From Paenibacillus amylolyticus (GTDB taxonomy: Bacteria > Bacillota > Bacilli > Paenibacillales > Paenibacillaceae): DNA of 64,000 nt. The stretch covers positions 1,488,001 to 1,552,000 of the forward strand of contig NZ_BCNV01000001.1 in the NCBI RefSeq assembly GCF_001570725.1. The letters run 5' to 3'. The notes under the pieces were generated by a model. That model searched no databases. It was not told where the DNA came from and saw only the letters and a list, made by a program, of their open reading frames with translations. The position numbers and the translations under genes were made by a program. Below, piece by piece: positions 26,563-34,446 of the stretch (position 1 is the stretch's first letter; the number at the start of each line of letters is the position of its first letter).

Positions 26563-28164
26563 ATGAGATTATTTCAAAGACGTAAGGCAGGCAAGGCAAG
26601 TTCAATCCTCGCAGTGGTAACAGCATTCACTCTATTATTATCTGCATGTTCGTCAGGAAGCGAATCAACATCTTCATCTGGAGAGTCGGGTTCGGGGGAA
26701 AAAACGACTTTGAAAGTGGAAATCTTCGACCGGGGAAACACTCCGGCAGGCTACACCATTTCGGACAGTTATCTGACTCGCTTCATTCAAGAGAAGTTTG
26801 GTGATCCAAACAACATCGACGTTCAGTTCGTTCCGGTACCACGCTCGGAGGAAGTACAGAAGCTTAACGTTCTGATGGCGAGTGGCTCTGAAGTACCTGA
26901 CATCGTCTTTACTTACGATTCGGGAACATTCAACCGTTATGCACAACAAGGTGGTTTGACGGAACTTACGGATCTGATCAATCAAACGGGTCCTAACCTG
27001 AAAAAGTTGCTTGGAGATGAAACGCTGGCCTACGGTCAATACGATGGACAACAGTTTGCGGTTCCAGGTAAACGTCTTGTACTTGGCAAGTACGCATCCT
27101 ATGTTCGTCAGGACTGGCTGGATGCACTCGGTTTGCCTTCACCTGAGACAGCTGAGGAGCTGCATACAACACTGAAGGCCTTTAAGGAAAAAGATCCGGG
27201 TAAGGTCGGCACAGGACTTATCCCGATGGGGATGTCCATTGCCTCGGCTCAATATGAACCCCTGATCTGGTCATTCATTGAACCACTGACGGAAGAACAA
27301 AAATATACGTTAACACAACAACTGGGTTCCAATGACTATCCAACATTATTGCCTGGTTTCAAGGACGCTCTGAAATATATGAACACACTTTATAATGAAG
27401 GGTTAATGAGCAAGGACTTTGGGCTCGACAAAGACAAGAAAAAGCTGTGGGAAGATGTATCTAACGGCAAAGTTGGATTCTACACCGAGGATGCAGGGGA
27501 GATTTACATCTCTGGTACGTACAAAAACCTGCAAACCAATCAACCTGGTGCAGTGATGACCCCGATTGATGCATTCAAAAACTCCGAAGGCAAATTCGCC
27601 AAACCGGCATATGCACCTAATGCGATGTATGTCATGATTCCGAAATCGAGTAAAAATGCGGAAGCAGCGATGAAGTATCTGGATTGGATGGCTTCGGGCA
27701 ACAACCTGTTCGACCTGCAATTCGGCGTTGAAAATGAGAACTATGAGCTTGTGGATGGAGTTCCACTGATCAAAGATGATGCTTCTCCTGAAATCGCAGG
27801 TCGTATCTATAATTCCGGTGACATTGCCATTATCGTCAATGGTAAATACGTTGGAGATGACAAGAAAAATGAAGAGGCTTATGTCGTACAGGTAGAGTCG
27901 AAGTATCGGGATGATATGCGCAAGTCGGTAGCGATTTCCAACACAGACACCATTCAGCCGGTACGTTTCTCCAAACCTATTGATGCGGAAGCGCGCTACG
28001 GTAACGGCCTGAAAGACAAATTCATGGAGTTCTTCGTGAAAACAACCATTTCCAAACCCGCTGATTTTGAAGCCACATATGACAGCATGATGAAGGATTA
28101 CATGGCGAGCGGTGGACAAGCGATCCTGGATGAACGTACAGAAGCTTACAATGCGATGAAATAA
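26563..28164 (+). CDS. Sugar ABC transporter substrate-binding lipoprotein, 533 aa
   Basis: A lipoprotein signal with lipobox LLSAC and a Ser/Gly linker precede a large solute-binding fold of the LplA/YtcQ type (CUT1 family), typical for oligosaccharide uptake in Bacillota. The protein captures a sugar outside the membrane and hands it to the two permeases encoded next. ATG 26563 is chosen (GGGGAAAGG just before), not GTG 26542. A long hairpin at 28209-28253 follows the stop, probably to keep this message more abundant than the permease part. No ATPase gene is present, so a shared MsmX-type ATPase is probably used. Confidence 0.92.
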   Translation: MRLFQRRKAGKASSILAVVTAFTLLLSACSSGSESTSSSGESGSGEKTTLKVEIFDRGNTPAGYTISDSYLTRFIQEKFGDPNNIDVQFVPVPRSEEVQKLNVLMASGSEVPDIVFTYDSGTFNRYAQQGGLTELTDLINQTGPNLKKLLGDETLAYGQYDGQQFAVPGKRLVLGKYASYVRQDWLDALGLPSPETAEELHTTLKAFKEKDPGKVGTGLIPMGMSIASAQYEPLIWSFIEPLTEEQKYTLTQQLGSNDYPTLLPGFKDALKYMNTLYNEGLMSKDFGLDKDKKKLWEDVSNGKVGFYTEDAGEIYISGTYKNLQTNQPGAVMTPIDAFKNSEGKFAKPAYAPNAMYVMIPKSSKNAEAAMKYLDWMASGNNLFDLQFGVENENYELVDGVPLIKDDASPEIAGRIYNSGDIAIIVNGKYVGDDKKNEEAYVVQVESKYRDDMRKSVAISNTDTIQPVRFSKPIDAEARYGNGLKDKFMEFFVKTTISKPADFEATYDSMMKDYMASGGQAILDERTEAYNAMK

Positions 28165-28208
28165 GTAGAGTAGAGATCACATCTAATGCGCATGGCAACA
28201 AAGAACAG

Positions 28209-28253
28209 GGATTTCATCAAGGCGATGACAATATCGTCTTGATGAACAAATCC
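28209..28253 (+). repeat. RNA hairpin between binding-protein and permease genes
   Basis: GGATTT + CATCAAGGCGAT pairs with ATCGTCTTGATG + AAATCC: a long stem with a small bulge and a 6-base loop. There is no T run, so it is more likely an mRNA-stabilising or partial-attenuation hairpin than a full terminator. Confidence 0.65.
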
Positions 28254-28276
28254 TGAATGACATGGGGGGAAGGTTT

Positions 28277-29179
28277 ATGAAAACAAGCATCTATTTCCGC
28301 AGAAACTGGCAACTATATGCGTTGCTCCTACTGCCCATGATCTACTTCATTATTTTCAAGTATGGGCCAATGTATGGCGTGCAGATTGCGTTCAAGGATT
28401 TTAACTTCTTTCAAGGGATCTCCGGTAGTGAGTGGATTGGCTTGGATGCATTCAGAGAAGTGTTTCAAAATCAGGGATTTTACACTGCATTACGTAACAC
28501 GTTAGTGCTTAATATGCTGGATTTGCTGGTTTCCTTCCCGGCACCACTTATATTGGCCATCTTATTGTTCGAGCTGAAGAAGGCTTGGTTCAAAAAGTTG
28601 GCACAGACCTTACTGTATATTCCTCACTTTATTTCGTGGGTTATTATTGGAGGGATCGTGCTTCAGGTATTCGGTACACAATCCGGTTTCATTAACAATA
28701 TCTTAATGAGCATGGGATTTGATCCATTGCCATTCCTTTCAGACAAAAACTATTGGCTCTTCACGTATCTTGCGGTAGGCGTGTGGCAGAGTGCAGGCTG
28801 GGGAACGATTCTGTATCTGGCATCCCTGACAGGGATTAACCGGGAATTGTATGAAGCGGCAGAAGTGGATGGAGCAAGTCGGCTACGCAGAATCTGGCAC
28901 ATCTCCTTGCCCGGCATCAAAACGACGATTGTTACCTTATTGATCATCAATGTCGGCAACATGATCTCTATCGGCTTCGACCGACCATTTATTATCGGAA
29001 ACGTGGCTGTACGTGAATACTCGGATGTGCTTAGCACATTTGTCTATCGTGTCGGTTTACAATCTGGTCAGGTTACGCTCGCAACAGCTGTAGGTTTGTT
29101 CCAGGCATTAGTTGGACTTGTCTTCATACTCGGAGCGAACTATACGTCCAAGAAATTAACCGATGAGAGCATTATGTAG
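28277..29179 (+). CDS. Sugar ABC transporter permease, LplB type, 300 aa
   Basis: Six transmembrane segments and the EAA loop that contacts the ATPase (ELYEAAEVDGASRLRRIWHISLPGI). It forms a heterodimeric channel with the next permease for the saccharide bound by the preceding lipoprotein. ATG 28277 follows GGGGGGAAGG and is preferred to ATG 28262. Confidence 0.93.
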   Translation: MKTSIYFRRNWQLYALLLLPMIYFIIFKYGPMYGVQIAFKDFNFFQGISGSEWIGLDAFREVFQNQGFYTALRNTLVLNMLDLLVSFPAPLILAILLFELKKAWFKKLAQTLLYIPHFISWVIIGGIVLQVFGTQSGFINNILMSMGFDPLPFLSDKNYWLFTYLAVGVWQSAGWGTILYLASLTGINRELYEAAEVDGASRLRRIWHISLPGIKTTIVTLLIINVGNMISIGFDRPFIIGNVAVREYSDVLSTFVYRVGLQSGQVTLATAVGLFQALVGLVFILGANYTSKKLTDESIM

Positions 29180-29217
29180 TGGATTGAATCACATATGATC
29201 TGTAAGGAGTGAGTGAG

Positions 29218-30090
29218 ATGTCTGAAAACACGGCGAATCGAATATTCAACACGGTAAACGTCATTCTAATTATCATTACGATGGTGCTGTGTCTTGCACC
29301 ATTCATTCATATTATTGCGATCTCGCTCAGTTCGAACCGGGCGATCGGTTCAGGAGAAGTTTCCTTTTTCCCCAAAGAGTTGTCCTTTGAGGCGTATACC
29401 AAAGTATTTGCAGATGGATCGATGATTCGTTCCCTCATCTATACGATTTGGCTCACCGTCCTGAGTACGGTGCTAAGCATGGCGATGACCATTGCGGCAG
29501 CTTATCCACTGGCGAAGAGTAATCTAAAAGGGCGCAAGTGGTTCATGCTTGTCATTGTGGTGACGATGTTCTTCAGTGGCGGCATTATTCCCGAGTATAT
29601 TCTGATCAAAAATCTACATCTACTCGACAGCACATGGGGACTTATTTTGCCTGGATTGATTAGTCCGTTCTATATGATCATTCTCATTACCTTCTTCCGA
29701 GGCATTCCCGAAAGTCTCGAAGAAGCGGCGGGCATTGATGGAAGCAGCCACTTCGGAACACTTATGCGCATTATCTTGCCGCTATCCCTTCCGGTTATGG
29801 CGACACTGAGTTTGTTCTACGCGGTAGGACGGTGGAATGGTTTCCAGGATGCACTGATGTATATCACCAAGCCTGAGCTATACCCTTTGCAATTGAAATT
29901 GTATCAGATGATTCAGCAAAATCAGATTACAGAACTGATGCAGAACGAAGGCATTGGTGCCGTTCAAGTCCTGCCTGAGAGTCTGAAAGCAGCCAGCGTT
30001 ATTTTCTCCACGTTACCGATCCTGCTTGTGTATCCGTGGTTGCAACGGTACTTTATCAGTGGCGTAATGGTAGGTGCTGTAAAAGGTTAA
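29218..30090 (+). CDS. Sugar ABC transporter permease, LplC/YtcP type, 290 aa
   Basis: Six transmembrane helices and an EAA loop (SLEEAAGIDGSSHFGTLMRIILPLS), with the family C-terminus YPWLQRYFISGVMVGAVKG. Second half of the channel. ATG 29218 after TAAGGAGTGAG is chosen over GTG 29209. It ends one base before a palindromic element (30091-30195) that separates it from the enzymes downstream. Confidence 0.93.
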   Translation: MSENTANRIFNTVNVILIIITMVLCLAPFIHIIAISLSSNRAIGSGEVSFFPKELSFEAYTKVFADGSMIRSLIYTIWLTVLSTVLSMAMTIAAAYPLAKSNLKGRKWFMLVIVVTMFFSGGIIPEYILIKNLHLLDSTWGLILPGLISPFYMIILITFFRGIPESLEEAAGIDGSSHFGTLMRIILPLSLPVMATLSLFYAVGRWNGFQDALMYITKPELYPLQLKLYQMIQQNQITELMQNEGIGAVQVLPESLKAASVIFSTLPILLVYPWLQRYFISGVMVGAVKG

Positions 30091-30195
30091 TAGAGGTTGT
30101 TCAAAAAGTTCACTTTTTATTACGAATGATGCCTAGTGGCATCATCAGCTTCTTGGTACTGAAAAACTGATCTTTTTGAACACGCACCTATAGTC
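30091..30195. repeat. Palindromic MITE-like element, about 105 bp
   Basis: GTTCAAAAAGTTCACTTTTT at 30099-30118 recurs inverted with two mismatches as AAAAACTGATCTTTTTGAAC at 30162-30181, and the outer bases (AGAGGTTG / the complement of CGCACCTAT) extend the similarity. Inside lies a separate hairpin ATGATGCCTAGTGGCATCAT (30126-30145). It has no coding capacity. This looks like a small non-autonomous element or an intergenic mosaic repeat. Confidence 0.6.
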
Positions 30196-30211
30196 TCAGG
30201 AGGTCCATGAC

Positions 30212-31930
30212 ATGACACTACGAATGGCAGATAAGATGTCGAAAGAGCAGCAGTATCTTGTAAATCAGTCCATGACGATGATGGATAGCTTCTATGATAA
30301 AGAATTGGATCTGCTTCGGAGTTTCGAAGAAGAGGATTCATCGCAGCACAGCACACGAGCCAGTGCGCATTATGCGCTCGGGTTGTTGATTCGAAATGAG
30401 CCTGGTGATGTGGAACGCGCGATACGGGTGTTCCACAAGGTGCTCAATTTTCAATATGACGCTCCAGATGAGATCTATCACGGAACCTTCGCGACCCGGC
30501 CCAATGATGTGCATCCACCAGCGGGTCACTATGCTTGGAAATCTTTTGCGCCAGGCACGGCCTATTTCCTGGAACGCACCTTTGAGAAGGTGTCTGCGCA
30601 GTTTATCCATAAACTACAGGAAGAGGGTTCTCTGCTCACAGAGGCCGCAGATCCCAAACAACTGAAGCAATTGTTTCATTCGGCAGTGAATCAGGTTCTG
30701 CCACCGGTCTGGATCAGTTATGATCCCAACTGGCGCGAGTTTATCGCTTGTGTCTGTGTGGTCGTAACTGCCGAATTTGCCGAACTTATGCCGGAGACAC
30801 TCATGAAACGGATAGATCATGCGATGGCGTTGGCTGTTCAAGGTTCAATAGAACGCAGGTTATCTGACGTAATCCCCATGAACACCAATATTGAGTTAAT
30901 GCATATTTTCATCACCCACTACTACGGCCATCGCTTGAACCGGACAGAATGGATTCAGCATTCGGATGAACAGGCGGAGGGGTTGATGCAGGAGTTTGAA
31001 CAATACGACGGTACATTCGCGGAATTCAATACGACAACCTATTATGGCGTCGATCTGTCCGTACTTGGCATGTATCGAAAGTATGGTCTCACCGAACGTT
31101 TGGTTGAAATTGGACACCGGATCGAACACGGGCTTTGGAATAACATTGCACTTTATTACAATGCCAATCTGGAGAATCTCTCTGGCCCGTTCTCTCGGGC
31201 ATACGATATGGAGATGCGAGAGCATAGTTCAATCGGTGTATTTATCTATCTTTTGCTTGGTGAAGGGTATGAATATCTGACAGGCATCAACTGTGAGTCA
31301 GGCCATGATCCACTGATTGCGCTCCTTGGAGTGGATGTGCCTGCAGAGGCCGTGCCGTATTTCAAGGCTCATCAAGAAGATCGTCTTGTGCAAAAACAAT
31401 TTATGGAGCTGTGTGAGCGCAATGATCCGGCCTCCAATCGGAATCTATGTACGGCCAAAGCCTGGATTGGTGAGGATCGGATGATTGGGGCCATGTCGGG
31501 AAGTTTGAATACCAACGGTCAGATGCATCCAGCTACGGTTCATTGGCAGACAGAGATGGGGGAGCGTTATTATCTTCGCTTGATCCGCCGTGAGGTAGGC
31601 GAGGGGTGGAACAGTCATCTGCGCGGAGTAAGGTTCGAAGCGGATCTCACGCCAGATTCATTAACCATTAATGTGGAGCTGGATACGGCGGAAGAGATCG
31701 ACGTTTATTTTGAAATCAGAGGGCCATCCCTTCGTCAGCAGGACATTACACCAACGTTATGGCAGTTCCCAGGACTTACGTGTACCGTAAAGGCTGAGGC
31801 GCCTGAACCATCCGTGTTAATGTACGTGAATCATGCGGAGATCATCTATCGTTATGTGCCTGGAAAGACTGCGAACAAGATGAGATTTGAATTGACTCTC
31901 CGTGAAAACAACGGTATGAGGAATAAATAG
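30212..31930 (+). CDS. Unknown 572-aa protein, possible alpha-toroid carbohydrate enzyme
   Basis: A soluble protein with no signal peptide. Residues about 50-420 are mostly helical with recurring aromatic segments (HPPAGHYAWKSFAPGTAYF; DGTFAEFNTTTYYGVDLSVL), which resemble alpha/alpha-barrel enzymes acting on sugars. The last 140 residues are beta-rich (FEADLTPDSLTINVELDTAEE). I do not recognise a named family. It lies between the sugar permeases and an isomerase-like gene, so a cytoplasmic glycosidase, lyase or epimerase acting on the imported saccharide is the natural guess. ATG 30212 has CAGGAGG before it. Confidence 0.8.
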   Translation: MTLRMADKMSKEQQYLVNQSMTMMDSFYDKELDLLRSFEEEDSSQHSTRASAHYALGLLIRNEPGDVERAIRVFHKVLNFQYDAPDEIYHGTFATRPNDVHPPAGHYAWKSFAPGTAYFLERTFEKVSAQFIHKLQEEGSLLTEAADPKQLKQLFHSAVNQVLPPVWISYDPNWREFIACVCVVVTAEFAELMPETLMKRIDHAMALAVQGSIERRLSDVIPMNTNIELMHIFITHYYGHRLNRTEWIQHSDEQAEGLMQEFEQYDGTFAEFNTTTYYGVDLSVLGMYRKYGLTERLVEIGHRIEHGLWNNIALYYNANLENLSGPFSRAYDMEMREHSSIGVFIYLLLGEGYEYLTGINCESGHDPLIALLGVDVPAEAVPYFKAHQEDRLVQKQFMELCERNDPASNRNLCTAKAWIGEDRMIGAMSGSLNTNGQMHPATVHWQTEMGERYYLRLIRREVGEGWNSHLRGVRFEADLTPDSLTINVELDTAEEIDVYFEIRGPSLRQQDITPTLWQFPGLTCTVKAEAPEPSVLMYVNHAEIIYRYVPGKTANKMRFELTLRENNGMRNK

Positions 31931-31934
31931 GTAG

Positions 31935-32159
31935 ATAAGGTGAACTGAACATTTACACGAGAACGAAGAGTGCAGAACGGATCTGAAGAAGCGGAGTGTT
32001 CGCCTGAAAGCTTTCTGCAAGAAAGCTGCATCGGAAGCATAAGCTATCACCGGATTTTTCCCTTTGGAGAAGGGGATCAAAAAAATCTGGGGATACAGCG
32101 ATCGGAAGATGGTACTGCAATTGGAGTGATCTAGTGTAAAGTTTATTGGTTCAACTTAT
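31935..32159. repeat. 225-bp structured element with terminal inverted repeats
   Basis: The left end ATAAGGTGAACTG...TTTACAC (31935-31958) matches, inverted, the right end GTGTAAA...GGTTCAACTTAT (32134-32159). The inside holds further strong hairpins: AGCTTTCT gca AGAAAGCT (32009-32027), and a nested stem GATTTTT/AAAAATC around CCCTT/AAGGG (32050-32090). There is no ORF. It fills the whole gap between two plus-strand genes, beginning 5 bp after a stop codon. It is either a MITE-like element or a structured RNA. Confidence 0.65.
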
Positions 32160-32218
32160 ATAGATAGAGATAAATGGAATATGAATGGGAGATAGAATGA
32201 GAGACAGGAGGACCAATC

Positions 32219-33184
32219 ATGTATACAGACAAACAGGAATATTCGTTCTCAACATGTTGGAACATCAAACGTCATACGACCGGACAAGGCATGATTGAAG
32301 AGATCAAGTCTCTTGGATTCAGACAGGTGGAGCTGAACTATAACGTTACGGAAGAGTTGCTGAAGACGATAGAACCGATGATTGAACGGGGCGAGATCGG
32401 TGTATCCAGTGTGCATAATACATTTCCACATGTGCCTGATCCGGATTACGGGACGGATTCTGTCCTGCTTGGGTTCGATGATGAACCGCGCCGCAAACGG
32501 GCGATTGAACTGTTACTTCGCTCAGCCGAGTACGCACATCGTTATGGTGCCAAGGCTGTTGTTGTACATCCCGGTGAGGTTCCGTTTGAATACAACATAG
32601 ATGAAGCGTTGAAAAAGATATACCACGATCAAGGACCGGAATCACCTGCATATCAATCTTTATGGCAAGAGATGCTGGAGAAGCGGGAAGATGGCAGCGC
32701 ACATTACCTGAGCCGGATTCAGGAGAGTCTGGAAGAGGTATGTGACTTGTCGGAGCAGCGGGGATACGGAGTGAATTTCGGTATTGAGACCCGTTCACGC
32801 TGTTATCAGATGCCGACTTTGCATGAAGCAGGAACGATTATTGGACAAATGAAGGGCGCGCCGCTTGGTCTCTGGTACGATATTGGTCACGGCATGATGA
32901 TGGATCGAATGGGGTTGTATGACAATGTACGTGAGGCTAACGCGTTGATTGATCACGTGGTTGGTGTGCATATTCATGAAACCGTGGGGTTATCAGATCA
33001 TTGGTGTCCATACATTCATAGTAAAGACATGACATTTTTTGATTCGTTTTTGGATATTATCGACCGTTCTCCGGTGAAAGTATATGAGTTAAAAGCCGCG
33101 TGTACACCTGAAGAGATTGATGAAAGTCATGGATTGATTACGTCTCGCATTGCTGAACGTCAAGCGGCCCGTCAGCGCGGATAG
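32219..33184 (+). CDS. Sugar phosphate isomerase/epimerase (xylose isomerase-like TIM barrel), 321 aa
   Basis: A TIM-barrel enzyme of the AP-endonuclease-2/xylose-isomerase-like superfamily. Likely metal ligands are visible: Glu in NFGIETRSR, Asp/His in LWYDIGHG, His in GVHIHET and Glu in VYELKA. Such enzymes isomerise or epimerise sugars or inositols in the cytoplasm. ATG 32219 has a ribosome site GACAGGAGG. It is the last gene of the first sugar locus and is followed by a terminator. The substrate cannot be deduced. Confidence 0.85.
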   Translation: MYTDKQEYSFSTCWNIKRHTTGQGMIEEIKSLGFRQVELNYNVTEELLKTIEPMIERGEIGVSSVHNTFPHVPDPDYGTDSVLLGFDDEPRRKRAIELLLRSAEYAHRYGAKAVVVHPGEVPFEYNIDEALKKIYHDQGPESPAYQSLWQEMLEKREDGSAHYLSRIQESLEEVCDLSEQRGYGVNFGIETRSRCYQMPTLHEAGTIIGQMKGAPLGLWYDIGHGMMMDRMGLYDNVREANALIDHVVGVHIHETVGLSDHWCPYIHSKDMTFFDSFLDIIDRSPVKVYELKAACTPEEIDESHGLITSRIAERQAARQRG

Positions 33185-33333
33185 GGAGATTGGTAAATTT
33201 TATACTAATCGTATAGCTGGGTAAATGATAGGGCAATGGACGAATGTGAAGTATACTTATCAGCTGATGTCTGACGTCCAATTGGGGTAGAAGATATCGT
33301 CTATTTTATGTGCTATGCGGAGATATTAAATGG

Positions 33334-33386
33334 AAAAAAGGATCAGTTTCATCAGCCTGGGGGCTTGGTGAGACTGATCCTTTTTT
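33334..33386 (+). terminator. Intrinsic terminator after the isomerase gene
   Basis: GGATCAGT...TCA...GCC pairs with GGC...TGGTGAGACTGATCC, flanked by an A run and TTTTTT. The preceding 33185-33333 shows no gene. Confidence 0.88.
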
Positions 33387-33493
33387 GATTTTATTTGATA
33401 TATACATGTGATCGGTGCACAGCTTTCATCCATATCACATTCAGAAAGCGTTTTGGAACACACTTCGTTTCATCAAGGGGCACTCTTTGAAAC

Positions 33494-33691
33494 GCTAACG
33501 AACCTGGCACACCCTATTTCAAGCATATGAGCCATATTGAAATCGTAACGAATCTGAGACGTCTTATCTCGTCGTTTTTAGCAGATTTTTGCCCATTTTC
33601 ACTCGTCTGCTCCCATTTAGCGTTACTGAGATTCGTTAGAATTTTCATATTAGTCTAAACAAGGCAATAAGGTGCCTTAGATTCGTTAGAG
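33494..33691. repeat. Cluster of four CTAACGAA-type intergenic repeats in opposite orientations
   Basis: Two plus-oriented copies (GCTAACGAACCTGGCAC at 33494-33510; CGTAACGAATCTGAGACG at 33544-33561) face two inverted copies (CTGAGATTCGTTAGAA at 33626-33641; CCTTAGATTCGTTAGAG at 33675-33691). The same core is found as a perfect hairpin at 46478-46528. The 590-bp gap 33185-33775 holds only the terminator and this cluster; no gene is supportable. Confidence 0.65.
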
Positions 33692-33775
33692 TTCAAGAAG
33701 TGAGTCACAACTCGGCGAGAGCAGCGTTTTTTCAACCTATCGTCAAAGTGAGTTGAGTGAGCGAGTGATTGCTTT

Positions 33776-34360
33776 TTACTCGTACATCCGTCGTTCAAGT
33801 TCGGTATAGGCAATCGCAGGATCATCACTGGAGTTGTCAATATAAGCGACGGATGAAGCCGGAAGCGGCCAGGCTATTTCTTTTCGGACGAGAGAAGCTC
33901 TGAAGGCATCCCAGTTGGTTAACTTCCATTCATCTAGTGGGGATTGTCTTGCTGAAATCCGTTTGTGATACAAAGCTTCATTCTCCAGATAAATATAGGC
34001 CACACGCACATCCGTATCATCCAGGCTACGTCCAATCCGTGTAAGTTCCTGCTCGATCCAGTCCGGAGTTCCGATTTCTTTGGTAAATGGGCCCACAACG
34101 ATTGTATCGATACCCAACTTAACGTTATCGAGAGCTGCGTCCATCGTAATACGGTATCCCAAATCACGACACAGCCGTTTGTATTCCGGTGAATCCCGAT
34201 CAGATGGATCAAGTCCCTGAAGGGTCATAATTGCCTCAGCCGCAGGACGAAGCAGGATATCCATATCAAAGAAAGCAGCTTTATGTTTACGGGAAAGGGC
34301 TTTGGCAAGGGTGGTCTTGCCACTCCCGGCCCCGCCGAGAAAGAAAATTAGTTTGCTCAT
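33776..34360 (-). CDS. Small P-loop kinase / AAA-type ATPase, 194 aa
   Basis: Walker A motif GGAGSGKTT at residues 9-17, followed by a FFDMDILLRP segment like shikimate- or nucleoside-kinase-type P-loop proteins, and a C-terminal helical lid with several Arg. It probably phosphorylates a small molecule or sugar in the cytoplasm; the substrate cannot be told. The start is ATG 34360 with CTAAGGAGG about 11 bases upstream. It lies downstream of the SgrR-like gene on the same strand and may share its transcript. Confidence 0.82.
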   Translation of the reverse strand: MSKLIFFLGGAGSGKTTLAKALSRKHKAAFFDMDILLRPAAEAIMTLQGLDPSDRDSPEYKRLCRDLGYRITMDAALDNVKLGIDTIVVGPFTKEIGTPDWIEQELTRIGRSLDDTDVRVAYIYLENEALYHKRISARQSPLDEWKLTNWDAFRASLVRKEIAWPLPASSVAYIDNSSDDPAIAYTELERRMYE

Positions 34361-34446
34361 GAATGTAATGCCTCCTTAGTATGGTGCAAGTGCGTGTAAG
34401 TGTAAGTTAATAGCATTTGTTTATTTTAGCACAATCCATATCATTC

